Of a stretch of DNA of 64,000 bases, positions 1 through 12,911 are shown one piece after another. The stretch comes from Syngnathus acus (lineage: Eukaryota > Chordata > Actinopteri > Syngnathiformes > Syngnathidae). The notes below the pieces were generated by a model. The model saw nothing but the letters and a program-made list of their open reading frames with translations, was not told the origin of the DNA and searched no databases. Within the stretch, counting starts at the first letter, position 1. Each line of letters opens with the position of its first letter. The stretch covers positions 8,236,001 to 8,300,000 of the forward strand of contig NC_051104.1 in assembly GCF_901709675.1 (NCBI RefSeq), read 5' to 3'. A program made the translations under genes and the position numbers.

Positions 1-341
1 GGAGGCCCTCGCCGTGACCTCCCTCACGCTCGCGGAGAATGACATGATAACACAGAGGAGGGCCCCCGCATACCTCGCGCGCCCAGGTGTGAAGCGGCTC
101 ATTGTTCACGGCCTGCGTGTGTACGCTCCTAAAGTACGTGGCTTGTCACACAGCGGGCAAGAGCAGGTGACCATATTGTGCTAAGCAGGCCAAATTTAAG
201 AGCCGTGCCTCCAGCAAATTTATGGCCTCTCGGTCAGCTGTCAAATACTTGCATTCCATAACTTGCATTATTCTCGTCCTCAGACTGGAGAAGTAAAAGC
301 CCCAAAAGACAATCAATAATTCCATTTGTGCAGGCGACAAT

Positions 342-370
342 GGATGAATTTGAACAGGGCTGTGTAGACT
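342..370. repeat. Short remnant of an interspersed repeat end
   Basis: The sequence around TTTGAACAGGGCTGTGTAG matches a longer copy at 54650-54680 almost base for base. It is probably the terminal fragment of a dispersed fish element. A similar degenerate end lies near 12512-12535. The family could not be named from the sequence. Confidence 0.45.
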
Positions 371-786
371 TTTCAGATCATCTCTCTAAGGATGCTTATG
401 TTTTGACAGGACATCAAGTGTTGAGGGAGCGAGAACAGGTGTTGATCTAAATGACGCCGCTCAAATTCCGCCTCTCCCATCAAGCGATTCAATGGCCGGC
501 CCCCGCCGCTCGGAGCTGACCCCGATAAGGAGGGCTTGAAAAATGGTCCGCGGCCCGCCACGCGCCATCTGTCTACGCTACAAGGCTCTGGAGAGAAGCT
601 CAGGGAGGAGAGTGCCGCGGCGGGCTCATAACAAGCCGTGGCACGGGTGTTTGATTGAAATGGGAAACAAAGCACTAAATGCCAGCTGACGTGCTGATTT
701 ACAGCCTGCCCGAACCCCCAAAGCCCCTTTTCAATCACCGAATGAACCACTAATAAACAAAGTCAAAAGGAGTTGGGGAGGGGGGC

Positions 787-787
787 A

Positions 788-867
<80 letters not shown>

Positions 868-871
868 GAAA
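787..871. repeat. (GAAA)n microsatellite
   Basis: About 20 uninterrupted copies of the tetranucleotide lie in ube3c intron 10. The lysine-rich open frame over it is a repeat artefact. Confidence 0.95.
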
Positions 872-879
872 AAAAACAA

Positions 880-1580
880 CAACAGCGTGATAAATCACGG
901 CGGGAGGGATCCTTTTATTCCACAGGTCGGAAGTGTCGAAGAGCCCGCCGACCGACGTTTGCTTTTCTCTCCGCTCGGGCTTTCAAAGCGGTTCATACCC
1001 AATGCTAACCATCAAAATGGCATTAGAGAACGGGCGAGGGGATCATTAGAAAAGCAATTCCAATCTATTATCGGCTTTTAATCGCGCTCCGACTTTGCGC
1101 ATATTTTATGAAAAACGCAAGGTTGGCAAGACAAATTCAGAAAGCCACTCCTCCTCCTCCTTTAGTGGATCAGCACAGTAAATCAACAGCAGGATGCAAT
1201 TTGCTCCCCTTAGCCTCTTGTAAAGCTATCCCGTCCACTCTCGCAGTGATTCATCTTCTTCGGCCAGCTAATTGTTTTGTACAGATATCCAATAATGATG
1301 AAAGACGAAGGGCGGGATTTATGGCAAAAGTGGCAGGAAAAAGGAAGGGACGTCGTAAAAAAATTAAAGGCATTAACGGAGCGCACTTGAAATTCTCCCG
1401 GAGAGGCAAAATCTACAATTATGAGTCAACCGTCTTGCTCGAGTTGTAAATTTTAAGCGCGGACACATAATACGATCGTTGTCGTAATCGTTTTCACTAT
1501 CTCAATAGCCTCAACATACGGATGGAATGGAAAAAAATTAAAATAAAACAGCATCTATTTTGAGTGGCTTAGGCAATTTT
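880..1580. promoter_or_regulatory. Candidate conserved non-coding element in ube3c intron 10
   Basis: This is a roughly 700-bp block of balanced, non-repetitive sequence between two microsatellites. It contains many AT-rich homeodomain-like cores (TAATCG, CATTAG, TAATTG, TTTTAATCGC). It has no splice-supported coding potential: its open frames lack homology and flanking splice sites. Introns of UBE3C in other vertebrates lie within the MNX1/SHH regulatory neighbourhood, so an enhancer is possible. That is inference from location and composition only. Confidence 0.3.
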
Positions 1581-1623
1581 TTCCAGGCCTCCATTTTGAG
1601 TCAGGTTCTGCTACTGTAAATTA

Positions 1624-1692
1624 GCGGGCGGGCGGGCGGGCGGGCGGGCGGGCGGGCGGGCAGCCAGGCAGCCAGGCAGGCAGGCAGGCAGC

Positions 1693-1747
<55 letters not shown>

Positions 1748-1757
1748 CCAGGCAACC
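1624..1757. repeat. Compound (GGGC)n-(CAGG/CAGC)n microsatellite
   Basis: A run of GGGC units passes directly into CAGG and CAGC units. The proline/alanine/cysteine-rich open frame on the minus strand is a by-product. Confidence 0.9.
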
Positions 1758-2193
1758 AGCACCTCTGACATCCTGGCCCTCATGTAATCAGCCTCCCGAG
1801 AAGAGGTAATTGCCCTCATCCAGCCCTGACAGCTTGACGGACATCTTCTGCTTCCTGTCGCCGCTTGTAAATGGCAGCGAGATGCGCTCGGCCAGCGGAT
1901 GGATGCCCTACCTTCTGCTCTCTTTGCAGACGGCCAGCGGGCGGATGCCCTACCTTCTGCTCTCTTCGCAAACGGCCAGCGGACGGATGCCCTAGCTTTT
2001 GCTCTCTTAAACGACACTTACTGCCTCGAAACATGTTACGGTGCTAATTGTACAAATGTAAATGGACGATTAAGTGTTTCTTAATATTGGAAAAAAAGGT
2101 TTAAATAGTGACCATTCCGTTACAGGTTGGAAAAAAAATAGAACGCACAGACGCCCATTTGAACCTTTTGTGGGATACTGCAAATTCACTCAC

Positions 2194-4938
2194 CTGACTT
2201 TGGGAACCAGGAGGCGATGCTGCACCATGAGCGTGTGACAGATGGACGCCATCATGGTGAACACGTCCTCACTGGCCGAGTCCCTCCACACCAGGTTGAG
2301 TAGCGTGTTGGTCTGCTGTTTGGTGTCCAGCTTGCGCACGCATTCCTCAGTGATCAGCTGCACGGAGATGCGACTGTCATCCTAATGGGCCAAGAGGGCG
2401 TTCGTTCCGGTTAAGTTGATGAAGGTTGTCCGCGTGCGTGCCACACGCACACCGTGTGCTTATGGTACCTTCACGGACAGCGGGTGGATATCGGCGTCAG
2501 AGTCATCCTCGGAGTCGCTGCCCACCTCGGGCCGGTTGCAGCTCTCGGTCACGGGCAACAGGGGCAGCAATGTCCGCAGAGCACTTAAATACAGCAGCAG
2601 GCCTTCCTCCGATAGCGAACCTGCCAAACGAATGGTGGCGGTCGTAGGTAGGTAAACGGACAGATGTGACGACGGCTGACGGAATCCACTCGACGGCTAC
2701 GCACCCAGGCAGTTCTCTCCTGCAGAGAGGACAAAGTAAAATATCCAGGGTGCGCGATTCTGGGCGACGGTGTGCCGGAGGGAGCCGAGGAAGGCCTCGA
2801 AGGGGAAGGCCAGCCGGGGGTCGGACAGGGCCGGGATGAAGAAGTGAAAGATCTGCTCCGTGAAGGGCGCCGAAATGAACTCCTCAGTGAAGGCGGCAAA
2901 GACAAAGTGCCTGGAAGACAATGGCAGATGAGCTCCACTTTAAAAAGTTGCTTGGTCCAAAAAAAAAAAGAACCAATTAGGAATGAAAATGAGGGGCAGA
3001 CTTTATGATGTGCGGGGCAGGTTGATCAGTCTGCTAAGTGAGCGCTCGGCTATTATGTCAGCAAACGGAGCTGCTTTGTGTGGCTCACATCTGGCGAGCC
3101 CCCGTCACTCCCCCCCCCAAGTCACATAATGAGCTGTCGGACTCCGTGTGTGTGTACACAAGTTCCTCTCGCTCCCGCCTTGCTTTTCTTCAAAGAAGAA
3201 AAGGAGAACCCTGGACGTTTGCTCATAAGAATGTCTCCGACGCAAGGCAAACAGTCGCGAGACGACTTGAGGGCAGGGGGGTGAATTTTACAGCTTGTTG
3301 TAAATTGACTTGAGTGTTGACTCCAGGAGTAAAAGAATATGAAAAAAAAGAAGCCCGACCCAGCTTGTCGTACCTGGCGCCCGCTGTGCAGGAGGAGTAG
3401 CTAAAGTGCAAAGGTTTGAGGATGTGTTCCAATAGTGTGCTTGCCAAGGGAATAGAAGGAGAGTCACTGTACTCCAGACTCGGAGGGAGTCGGTGAGTCA
3501 CCAAAATGTACAGCGACCTGTAATATCCTGAAAAAGGACGACAACACGTGAGATGTTGACAAATATTTCATTTCGGGTTGTTGACACACGGACGGACGGA
3601 CGGACGGACGGACGGGACTGTCGCCGCTTGCTTACCTTTCTGGATCATATAGTGCAAAATCTGCTCCACCGTTGACGCCACACGGTTGGCGTCAGCCAAG
3701 ACGGGCAAGTAGACTCTCTCCGACGAGAAGATTTCCAACATCCGCATGGGAACGGCCACATTTAAGCTGTCGTCACCGCAGTTCTGCAGGAGTCTGGTTG
3801 GGAAAACATTGGAGATATTATCGAGTGGTTTTATTGAAGTTGCATATTCATTTGGGGGGGAAAGAAAAAACAAAAAACGCCTAGAGCAGAGATTCAAAAG
3901 CGGAATCTCAACCTTGGTGAGCACGAATGCACGACGACATTAGGTGCAAAGATCCTCATTAGAATGCCAAAGTACCTGCAGCAAAAACCCAATAGCCTCT
4001 TGATCTGAAACATACACGTCTGCCTGTGTGGAGCCACGAGCAGCTTGACAAACTGACAGTTGTGTTTCACCAGGTTCTGGCACAGCCATATCTGCAATCA
4101 AACACACACGCAAAAATGACATTGGAGTCGAGAGACAAAGCCAGGCGAGTATAATCAAAGCTGTCCTCTCACCAATCTGTGCGCATCCACGCTCTGTCGG
4201 TAGAAAAAGATGAGCTGCCTCGAAAGCAGACTTAGGGTCGGGGCTTCCAAAACGGGCTGTGTCTGGTTGGCGCAGTCGTCAAAATGGGCCCTCTGGATTG
4301 CGTACTGAAGAAAAACATCAATCAATCAATCCATCCATCCATCCATTTTAGAAAGAAAGAAATCGCCGAGATTTGACATTCAATTGTAGTATATTGAAGT
4401 GGGAAGAAGTTGACTATTTCCAAGATCTAATCAAAGATGTTTGAACTATTTATTAAAGTTGTAGCATTTTGAGAATAAAGATGTGATATTACAAGAAGTC
4501 ATTTTTTGCGATTGGCGTGAAAACCGACCTGTCGCTTCAAATCTTGGTAGCCGCGTACATAGGACTGAATGAGGATGGCATTCTTCAGCCGTTTCCTATC
4601 ATCCTGAGACATGACGGGGGAAAGAAAAAGTGAGGAAACAATCTTACTGTAGAAAAACCATTTCTGACAATATGGTCATCATTCATATGGTGAATAGAAT
4701 CTTTCATTTCTAAAGTGTGTCAACCAAAAAGCTCCACGGTGTATTAGTCACCTCTCTTTTTCTTCTTTCTTCTTGAGTACGATGCAGCAGGGATGCTTTG
4801 GCTTCCTGGGAAAAGCATACAATATATGACTGACCTTGTCATTTGGGGATAGGACCAATAACCACACCTTACCTTTTTACTTGCTCCTCCGAGTGACACC
4901 TTAGGTCTCGTCTTGAAATCACCCTCGAAGCTAAACAT
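2194..4938 (-). CDS. ube3c: Ubiquitin-protein ligase E3C, N-terminal part (coding exons 1-10)
   Basis: UBE3C is a HECT-type E3 that acts with the proteasome to extend ubiquitin chains. Coding exons on minus (high-low): 4938-4873, 4805-4752, 4603-4529, 4304-4173, 4091-3976, 3793-3636, 3527-3374, 2910-2705, 2620-2469 and 2381-2194. All have GT-AG borders and consistent phase, and together encode about 433 residues of a protein usually near 1,080. The start MFSFEGDFKTRPKVSLGGA is the family's conserved N-terminus. An IQ-like motif (IQSYVRGYQDLKRQ) lies at residues 52-65. Downstream blocks such as GDDSLNVAVPMRMLE and FTEEFISAPFTEQIFHF match the family. The catalytic HECT domain is off the left edge, so this is a truncation by the window and not a broken gene. 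The next gene, mnx1, is divergent. Identity is very secure. Confidence 0.96.
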
Positions 4939-5690
4939 CTTCACCTCTTTCCCATTGACTGATGGCGATATTGACACTTATTCCTGCACCAAAAAAAAAA
5001 AGCCAAGAAAAGCTAAACCAAGGTGTAACCAAAAGCTAGTGGGAGAGCTGTCAAAAATATGCTTGACAGTTGTAAGTAAGAAACAATACAGGACGCTGAT
5101 AAATCACACAGCACTTGAGCGTTTTATTCCAGTCCTATTTAAATGTCAAACGTCATTTGTTAGGATTCGGCTTCGACCACACTCAGTTCAACCGGCTTCC
5201 TAAGCTAGCAAATGACTCAGCAAGCAGGCTTCGAACGAAACCGTCTACGTGATAAAAATCAAATATAGCAAAAATTGAGAGGGAAATGTGCATATTGGCG
5301 CAACGTTTCGACACCCGTGTTCGCGTAGAACGACTTTGTTGACGTTAGTTAGCGACTGAGCTAAGTCGCTAGCGGAGGAGCTAGCACTGATAAGGGCTAC
5401 CATCACGGTGGGGTGCCCCTTTGAGACATCTGTTATAGTTGGACGGAACGGAGCGGAACTATAGGTGGCACATTGGCAGCATGTGCAATGGTTACCTTTG
5501 GCGTGTGAACTGCGTGGGGGTTGCGCTGAGCTGTTTTAGAGGTGAATCCGGACGATTTATTTCCCTGTGTGCGCAAGAAGTCAACACACCACCGGGAGAA
5601 AGCGGAGACCCGATTACTTCCGCTTCCTGTACGTCTGCGAAGCCAATTGGACGAAAGGAACGTCAATACTACGTCAGACGTAAGCTGTAT
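4939..5690 (-). promoter_or_regulatory. ube3c: ube3c 5' untranslated region and promoter
   Basis: The start codon is preceded on the minus strand by a T-rich tract and GGTGCAG at 4990-4984, which looks like a splice acceptor inside the 5' UTR. A matching donor (AAAG/GTAACC) sits at 5496/5495, so a 5' non-coding exon above 5496 is likely. Farther up are an ETS-type ACTTCCGC (5616-5623), a CCAAT motif (5643-5647) and two CRE-like ACGTCA/ACGTCT cores, in locally CpG-rich DNA. This is typical of a TATA-less housekeeping promoter. The UTR intron and the start site are inferred, not proven. Confidence 0.55.
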
Positions 5691-5699
5691 TCCAGTTAA

Positions 5700-7164
5700 A
5701 CAGTTCAAATCCGATTTTTAACATGCAAATAGTGAATGGAGTGCAGTCATAAAAAACGAAACCATAAAACCGGACCAACCTTGTCATCCCTTTAATCCAA
5801 AAGATCATTGTCACGGGTAAACATACTTCTATTCTATTTAAACGAACGTGTGTGTGTGCGCTTCACTGCTACTCTTAAACGATTGCAAAGACTGGAAATT
5901 TCACATTTTCGAGGTACACCGAATGCATCACGGGGCCACCGATGAAAGCGCACTGTCATCGAGGAATATGGATCAAATAGATAATTACATTTGATCGTTC
6001 ATTGAATTGGAATCAAACATGATACGGAATATTTCTAATTTACATTTTATTTCTGTACATGCGTAGTACATGATTACATTACTGGCATTTTAACGTTTTT
6101 CCTATTTTTGTCTTTAAATGTGCCTCTGAGCAAATTTCCCTATGATGGATTTTAATCATCTAAAAATTAAAGTTGAATGAAGTTAACATTTGATCGAAAA
6201 CGTTGTAGGTGTATGCAGTGAATGTACAAATAGGAAATTCCGAGATTTATGGGAGCATCACGAAACTCAACTGACAGATGAGGATTTAACTGTGGCTTCA
6301 AATGGGAAAATGCCGATAAAAGAGACCGCGTGAAGTGGCTTTACAAAATGAGCACATATTGTAATGAATGCATTGTAAACTATGCCTAGACGTCACGTTG
6401 ATTTGTATTGTATCTAATTGTCCAAGTCATTAAGGGGCTATATTAACAGCTCTCATGGATGATGAGGGACTTGAGACAACCCCCTTTCTCTTCTTCTTGG
6501 ATGTGATGGGTAAAAAAGGAAAAAAAAGAAAAAGAGGAGTGGCTGTGGTGGGGGTCATAAATCTGTAAGGGCCAATTGTAAATGGCTCCATATTTCACCG
6601 CAGCCTTAATTGAAATATTCATAGTGCATTTAATAAAATTAAAGCAGCTAGACAGGCGCATGCAGACGGCTGTACAATCATCCTGCGCAGCTAGATCTGA
6701 TTATTAAAAACAATCATGAAAACAGACAGTAATCATTATTTCATAAATACAGACTAAAAGAATTCTATTATAAAACAGAAAACACTTCAATAAATAATAA
6801 TGCCAAATGGATCACTTTAATTAATGCTATTGGGTTTTCTTTTTGAAATAAAAATGACAATCCTAAAAACTAGACAGCTACTCTAGAGAAAATGTATATT
6901 CAAAGTAACAACAACAAAAAATACTCAACATCAAAGTCACAAAGAGCTTCAATAGAGCTTTCGATCGATATAAGTGGGGTCGAATATTCGATTCGGTTTG
7001 ATGAAATGAAAACCAATTTCCCAAGTTGGTTTTGTTTTGGTTATCTGCCCCAAACATTTGAATTAAGATATTCTGCAAAAATGAGTCATATTCTTTTGCC
7101 CTCCTGCTCTCTCTCTCTCATCCATCCATCCATCCATCCATCCATCCATCCATGCATGTCAGCT

Positions 7165-7196
<32 letters not shown>

Positions 7197-8790
7197 CTTC
7201 TATAGCTGCCGCTTATCATGGAGGTGCGCAATTAAATGGCGATCCTTTAGCTGCAAAGCGGCCGCCGACTTGTTGATTTCCCCCGAGCAAATAAAACGTC
7301 GGCCATGGCGCTGACGAATGGTGCAAAACTAATCAGCTTTATTGGTAGACAGGTTAAGGCCAACGGGGGTGTCGATAATTCTCGCGGTGACCTCCCTCTT
7401 CCATTAACTTTAAGTGGCTTATTAGACCTTGCACGCTCCATTCCAAGCGCAGCAGAATCGCCGCCATTGGAATTGGATTCATTTGGACGCTGGCCTCGCT
7501 CCATTTTTTCTCTTTTCAACATGTTGATAAGCACATCCAAATGAGCAGTCCGTCGGCTTTCGTCCGCATGGTTCCGTTTTCACTCGAATTTTGCCATGCA
7601 TTCGGCCTCACACGTCACCTTCGCATGTTCGCGCGTGCCATTTTTCTCCACCGGCTGACGGTTATTATTAGGATGGTAAGAATCATTGCCGAATTACCCC
7701 GTGTGTGCACTTTTATTTCATTTGTCATCTAAATCCAATTGGGGGATGTGACAGCTCACCTTTGAAGCAAGATTCATCATTTAGTTTTGAAAAGGATTAT
7801 TTGAACATTAAACCATGCCTCTAATCATCATTTGCCACCTTAGTAAAGACGTCTCAATCACCCGTCACCCATTTTAAACCCCGTTGGAAATTCAATTCAT
7901 ATGTTTGTAGTTTTTTTGTTCATTTGTATTCCTTCATTCATAATTCAGGTTGGAATAGAAAAGTGTTCCGTTTTGTTTTCAACCACTTAAAAAACGAAAA
8001 TCCGAGAGAGAAATAAAAACGAGATGGTCAGTATAAAGCACTATTTAAAAAGTACATATATTCAAAATGAAAATGTCTCAAACTCACAACCGAGCACATA
8101 CAAAACAGCAACATGTATTACACCTGTGATCATGGATCAAAATAAGCCTCATATTTGTGCTGCAAAAAGGCAATCAAATGTATTTCATATGAAAAACATT
8201 TTCCTGTGGTCACGTTCCAGGAAGCACTATTTTTTTTATTTGTAACCAAATCAAATCATTCAAATGTTAAATCATCGAAATAAAACAAGAATTGGGCTCA
8301 GCCTTTGGGGGGTTATCCGCTAGAGGATTGAAACTCATTTGATCAACCGAAAACAAAAATGAACAAAACAAGGACGGACATCCAAATATATTTGATCAAT
8401 ATAAAAAGCCACACAGTTTCCTGCAGGAAAAACGAGTTCGCCATTTCTGTGTGCTTATTTTTGAGATTCGAAAGCATCATCACTATTTCAAATCATATTA
8501 ATAATGACCATAATACTAATATGTGTCTTGAAAAAGGCGCCTCGGGTGACCTTGAGGGGTGTGAAATCCTTCCAGTGTGCTGCACTTTAATTCCTTAAAC
8601 GAATATTAACGACGAAGCTGTTCGTGTAAAATACGGCGCCTCGTTAGAATGACTTGACGATGTTGCGTCTTTTGGCTGGAAGATGCGTGACTGCACGCGC
8701 GCGCTAATGGAAATGAGGAGGAGGGGGGGGGGGGGGGGGGTTACTTCTCCTCCCTCAGGCCAACCGCCCGCCGGCCAATCGTCTACACGG
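5700..8790. other. Intergenic region between ube3c and mnx1
   Basis: I see no gene in these 3.1 kb. The DNA is AT-rich and largely non-repetitive, especially about 5900-7080 and 7700-8640, with many TAAT, ATTA and TTTATT cores. It lies directly upstream of the motor-neuron/pancreas gene mnx1, so it is the natural place for mnx1 enhancers. Simple repeats are limited to (CATC)n at about 7119-7153, (CGT)n at about 7169-7194 and a poly-G run at 8725-8740. No element could be matched to a named enhancer. Confidence 0.5.
8725..8740. repeat. Poly-G run upstream of mnx1
   Basis: An uninterrupted G tract of about 16 bases lies about 145 bp upstream of the mnx1 start codon. A CCAAT-type motif (GGCCAATCG) follows near 8772-8780. 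The tract could form G-quadruplex DNA, but it is also prone to assembly error. Confidence 0.7.
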
Positions 8791-8885
8791 GACGAGCATT
8801 AAGTGTCACGCCAAGCTCGTCGCTGCTCCCACTCCCGGTCCCGTCCCAACTTTGGTGCGGTCGCTCTTAGCTGTCTCCCTCCAAG

Positions 8886-11600
<2,715 letters not shown>

Positions 11601-12150
11601 GTGCGCGGAGGACTTTGCATGGAGAGACTTTTTATCATTGACATTTTTAGGAAAAAAATACAGAAGCAATTTAACACTATACTTTGCCAACACAGGCGAG
11701 GAGCGTAATTTGTGATATCAGTGGAAGTAAAAAAGTGCAGAGAAGCCCAAAAACATTTCTATTACCATTGAAATGTTACTATCAAATCTAACCAACCAAT
11801 TAAGTATGTCACTTGCCAGGTAACCTGTAATTCTTTGCCAACATAATACGACACTAGACGAAAACAAATTAGGCATCGCTATGGGATGTTTTCATTTGTT
11901 TCCTATTACGATAAAAAAAAAACTCATCTCATTTATACGCAATGTCCCACTTTTGATGTCTATGCAAAAATGAGCATTTTTGGGGGGGAAATTTCATTTC
12001 ATCTGCTTTGACAGCAATAATCTTGTTGTATGTTACGCCTTGTTAAAAAAAAGTTCAGTTTATTTTTCTATACTGTACTGTATTTATAAAAGAAAACAAG
12101 GCATGCTAAATTGTGGCGCAAACAGTGTCAAATAAATATTGTGATTTTTT
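11601..12150 (+). other. mnx1: mnx1 3' untranslated region with poly(A) signal
   Basis: The sequence after the stop codon is AT-rich. It carries a canonical AATAAA at 12131-12136 followed by a T-rich stretch, so the transcript probably ends near 12150. On the opposite strand TTTATT at about 12059-12064 reads as AATAAA and could terminate the convergent nom1 transcript, but that would imply a nom1 3' UTR of over 800 nt. Confidence 0.6.
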
Positions 12151-12911
12151 TAAAAATACGTGTGTGTGTGAGTTGGAGCGACGGTTTGATTTATAGCGCA
12201 GGACACATGCAGCCTTGTTCGTTGACAGGCCGGGGTCATGGGAATGACTGTTAATGGCGCTGTCGGATGTGTGCAAACGTGCCGTGTGAGCAAACAGCAA
12301 GAAGAAGAAACATTTCGCGCCACACCACCAATGGACTTGCATTGAGACACGCTGTTAAAAAAAACAAAAAAAAAACTTTCTATTGAGACTCAATTGACCA
12401 TTGTAATTGGGAACCTAGATCAACATAACCGCTGATTTTGTAATATCATTTCAATGAAAACAATTTTGTCATCACAGTCTCACTACGACAAACAGATGAC
12501 TAGAGGCATTGCAAGAGGGGTGTGCAGACTTTTTAGATCTAGGAAATATAAAGTTGGCTCAATTGGATTATTTTGTCACAGGCTGTTTAGTGCCGGCGTT
12601 TATCTTCTCGCCGTGTTTGCCTCGGCGGCTACGAGTTCAGGCCCGGGTCAGACCCGAGCGGGCAGGTAAAGGCTGCCGCACAGAGGTCAGTCAGTGTGTG
12701 GAGTGCACACAGTGAGCCCATTGATCCCACTGTATACACCTCGGTGGGCGCTTAGTCACGCCGTGTCACTTGTTCACACTGCGCTTCAAAGCGGTCATCA
12801 TTTACAGCCCTGAATAAAAAGGTTTGGATTTGATGACCCCTTTTCTCGACCCGTATAAAGTCTCAGCAGCCACAACCTAGTACGTCAACATGGTGAATTT
12901 TTTTTTTGGAG
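12150..12911. other. Intergenic region between mnx1 and nom1 3' ends
   Basis: This short convergent intergenic stretch has no recognised gene. At about 12440-12545 a degenerate interspersed element ends in GGGGTGTGCAGACTTTTTAG, related to the copies at 342 and 54440. The rest is unremarkable. It must contain the nom1 3' UTR, whose poly(A) signal I could not fix. Confidence 0.5.

Larger units (their letters stand above)
1..2193. other. ube3c: ube3c intron 10 (partial), non-coding
   Basis: No exon of ube3c or any other gene was recognised here. Coding exon 10 ends with a donor at 2193, and the peptide that should follow in the family is not encoded on the minus strand down to position 1, so exon 11 lies outside the window. 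The stretch holds a (GAAA)n run, a (GGGC)/(CAGG) compound repeat, and two less repetitive parts, about 180-760 and 880-1580. The second is AT-rich with mixed sequence and looks like candidate conserved non-coding DNA. Around 1890-2010 is a short imperfect tandem repeat with a unit of about 45 bp, three copies, containing CTACCTTCTGCTCTCT. Confidence 0.6.
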
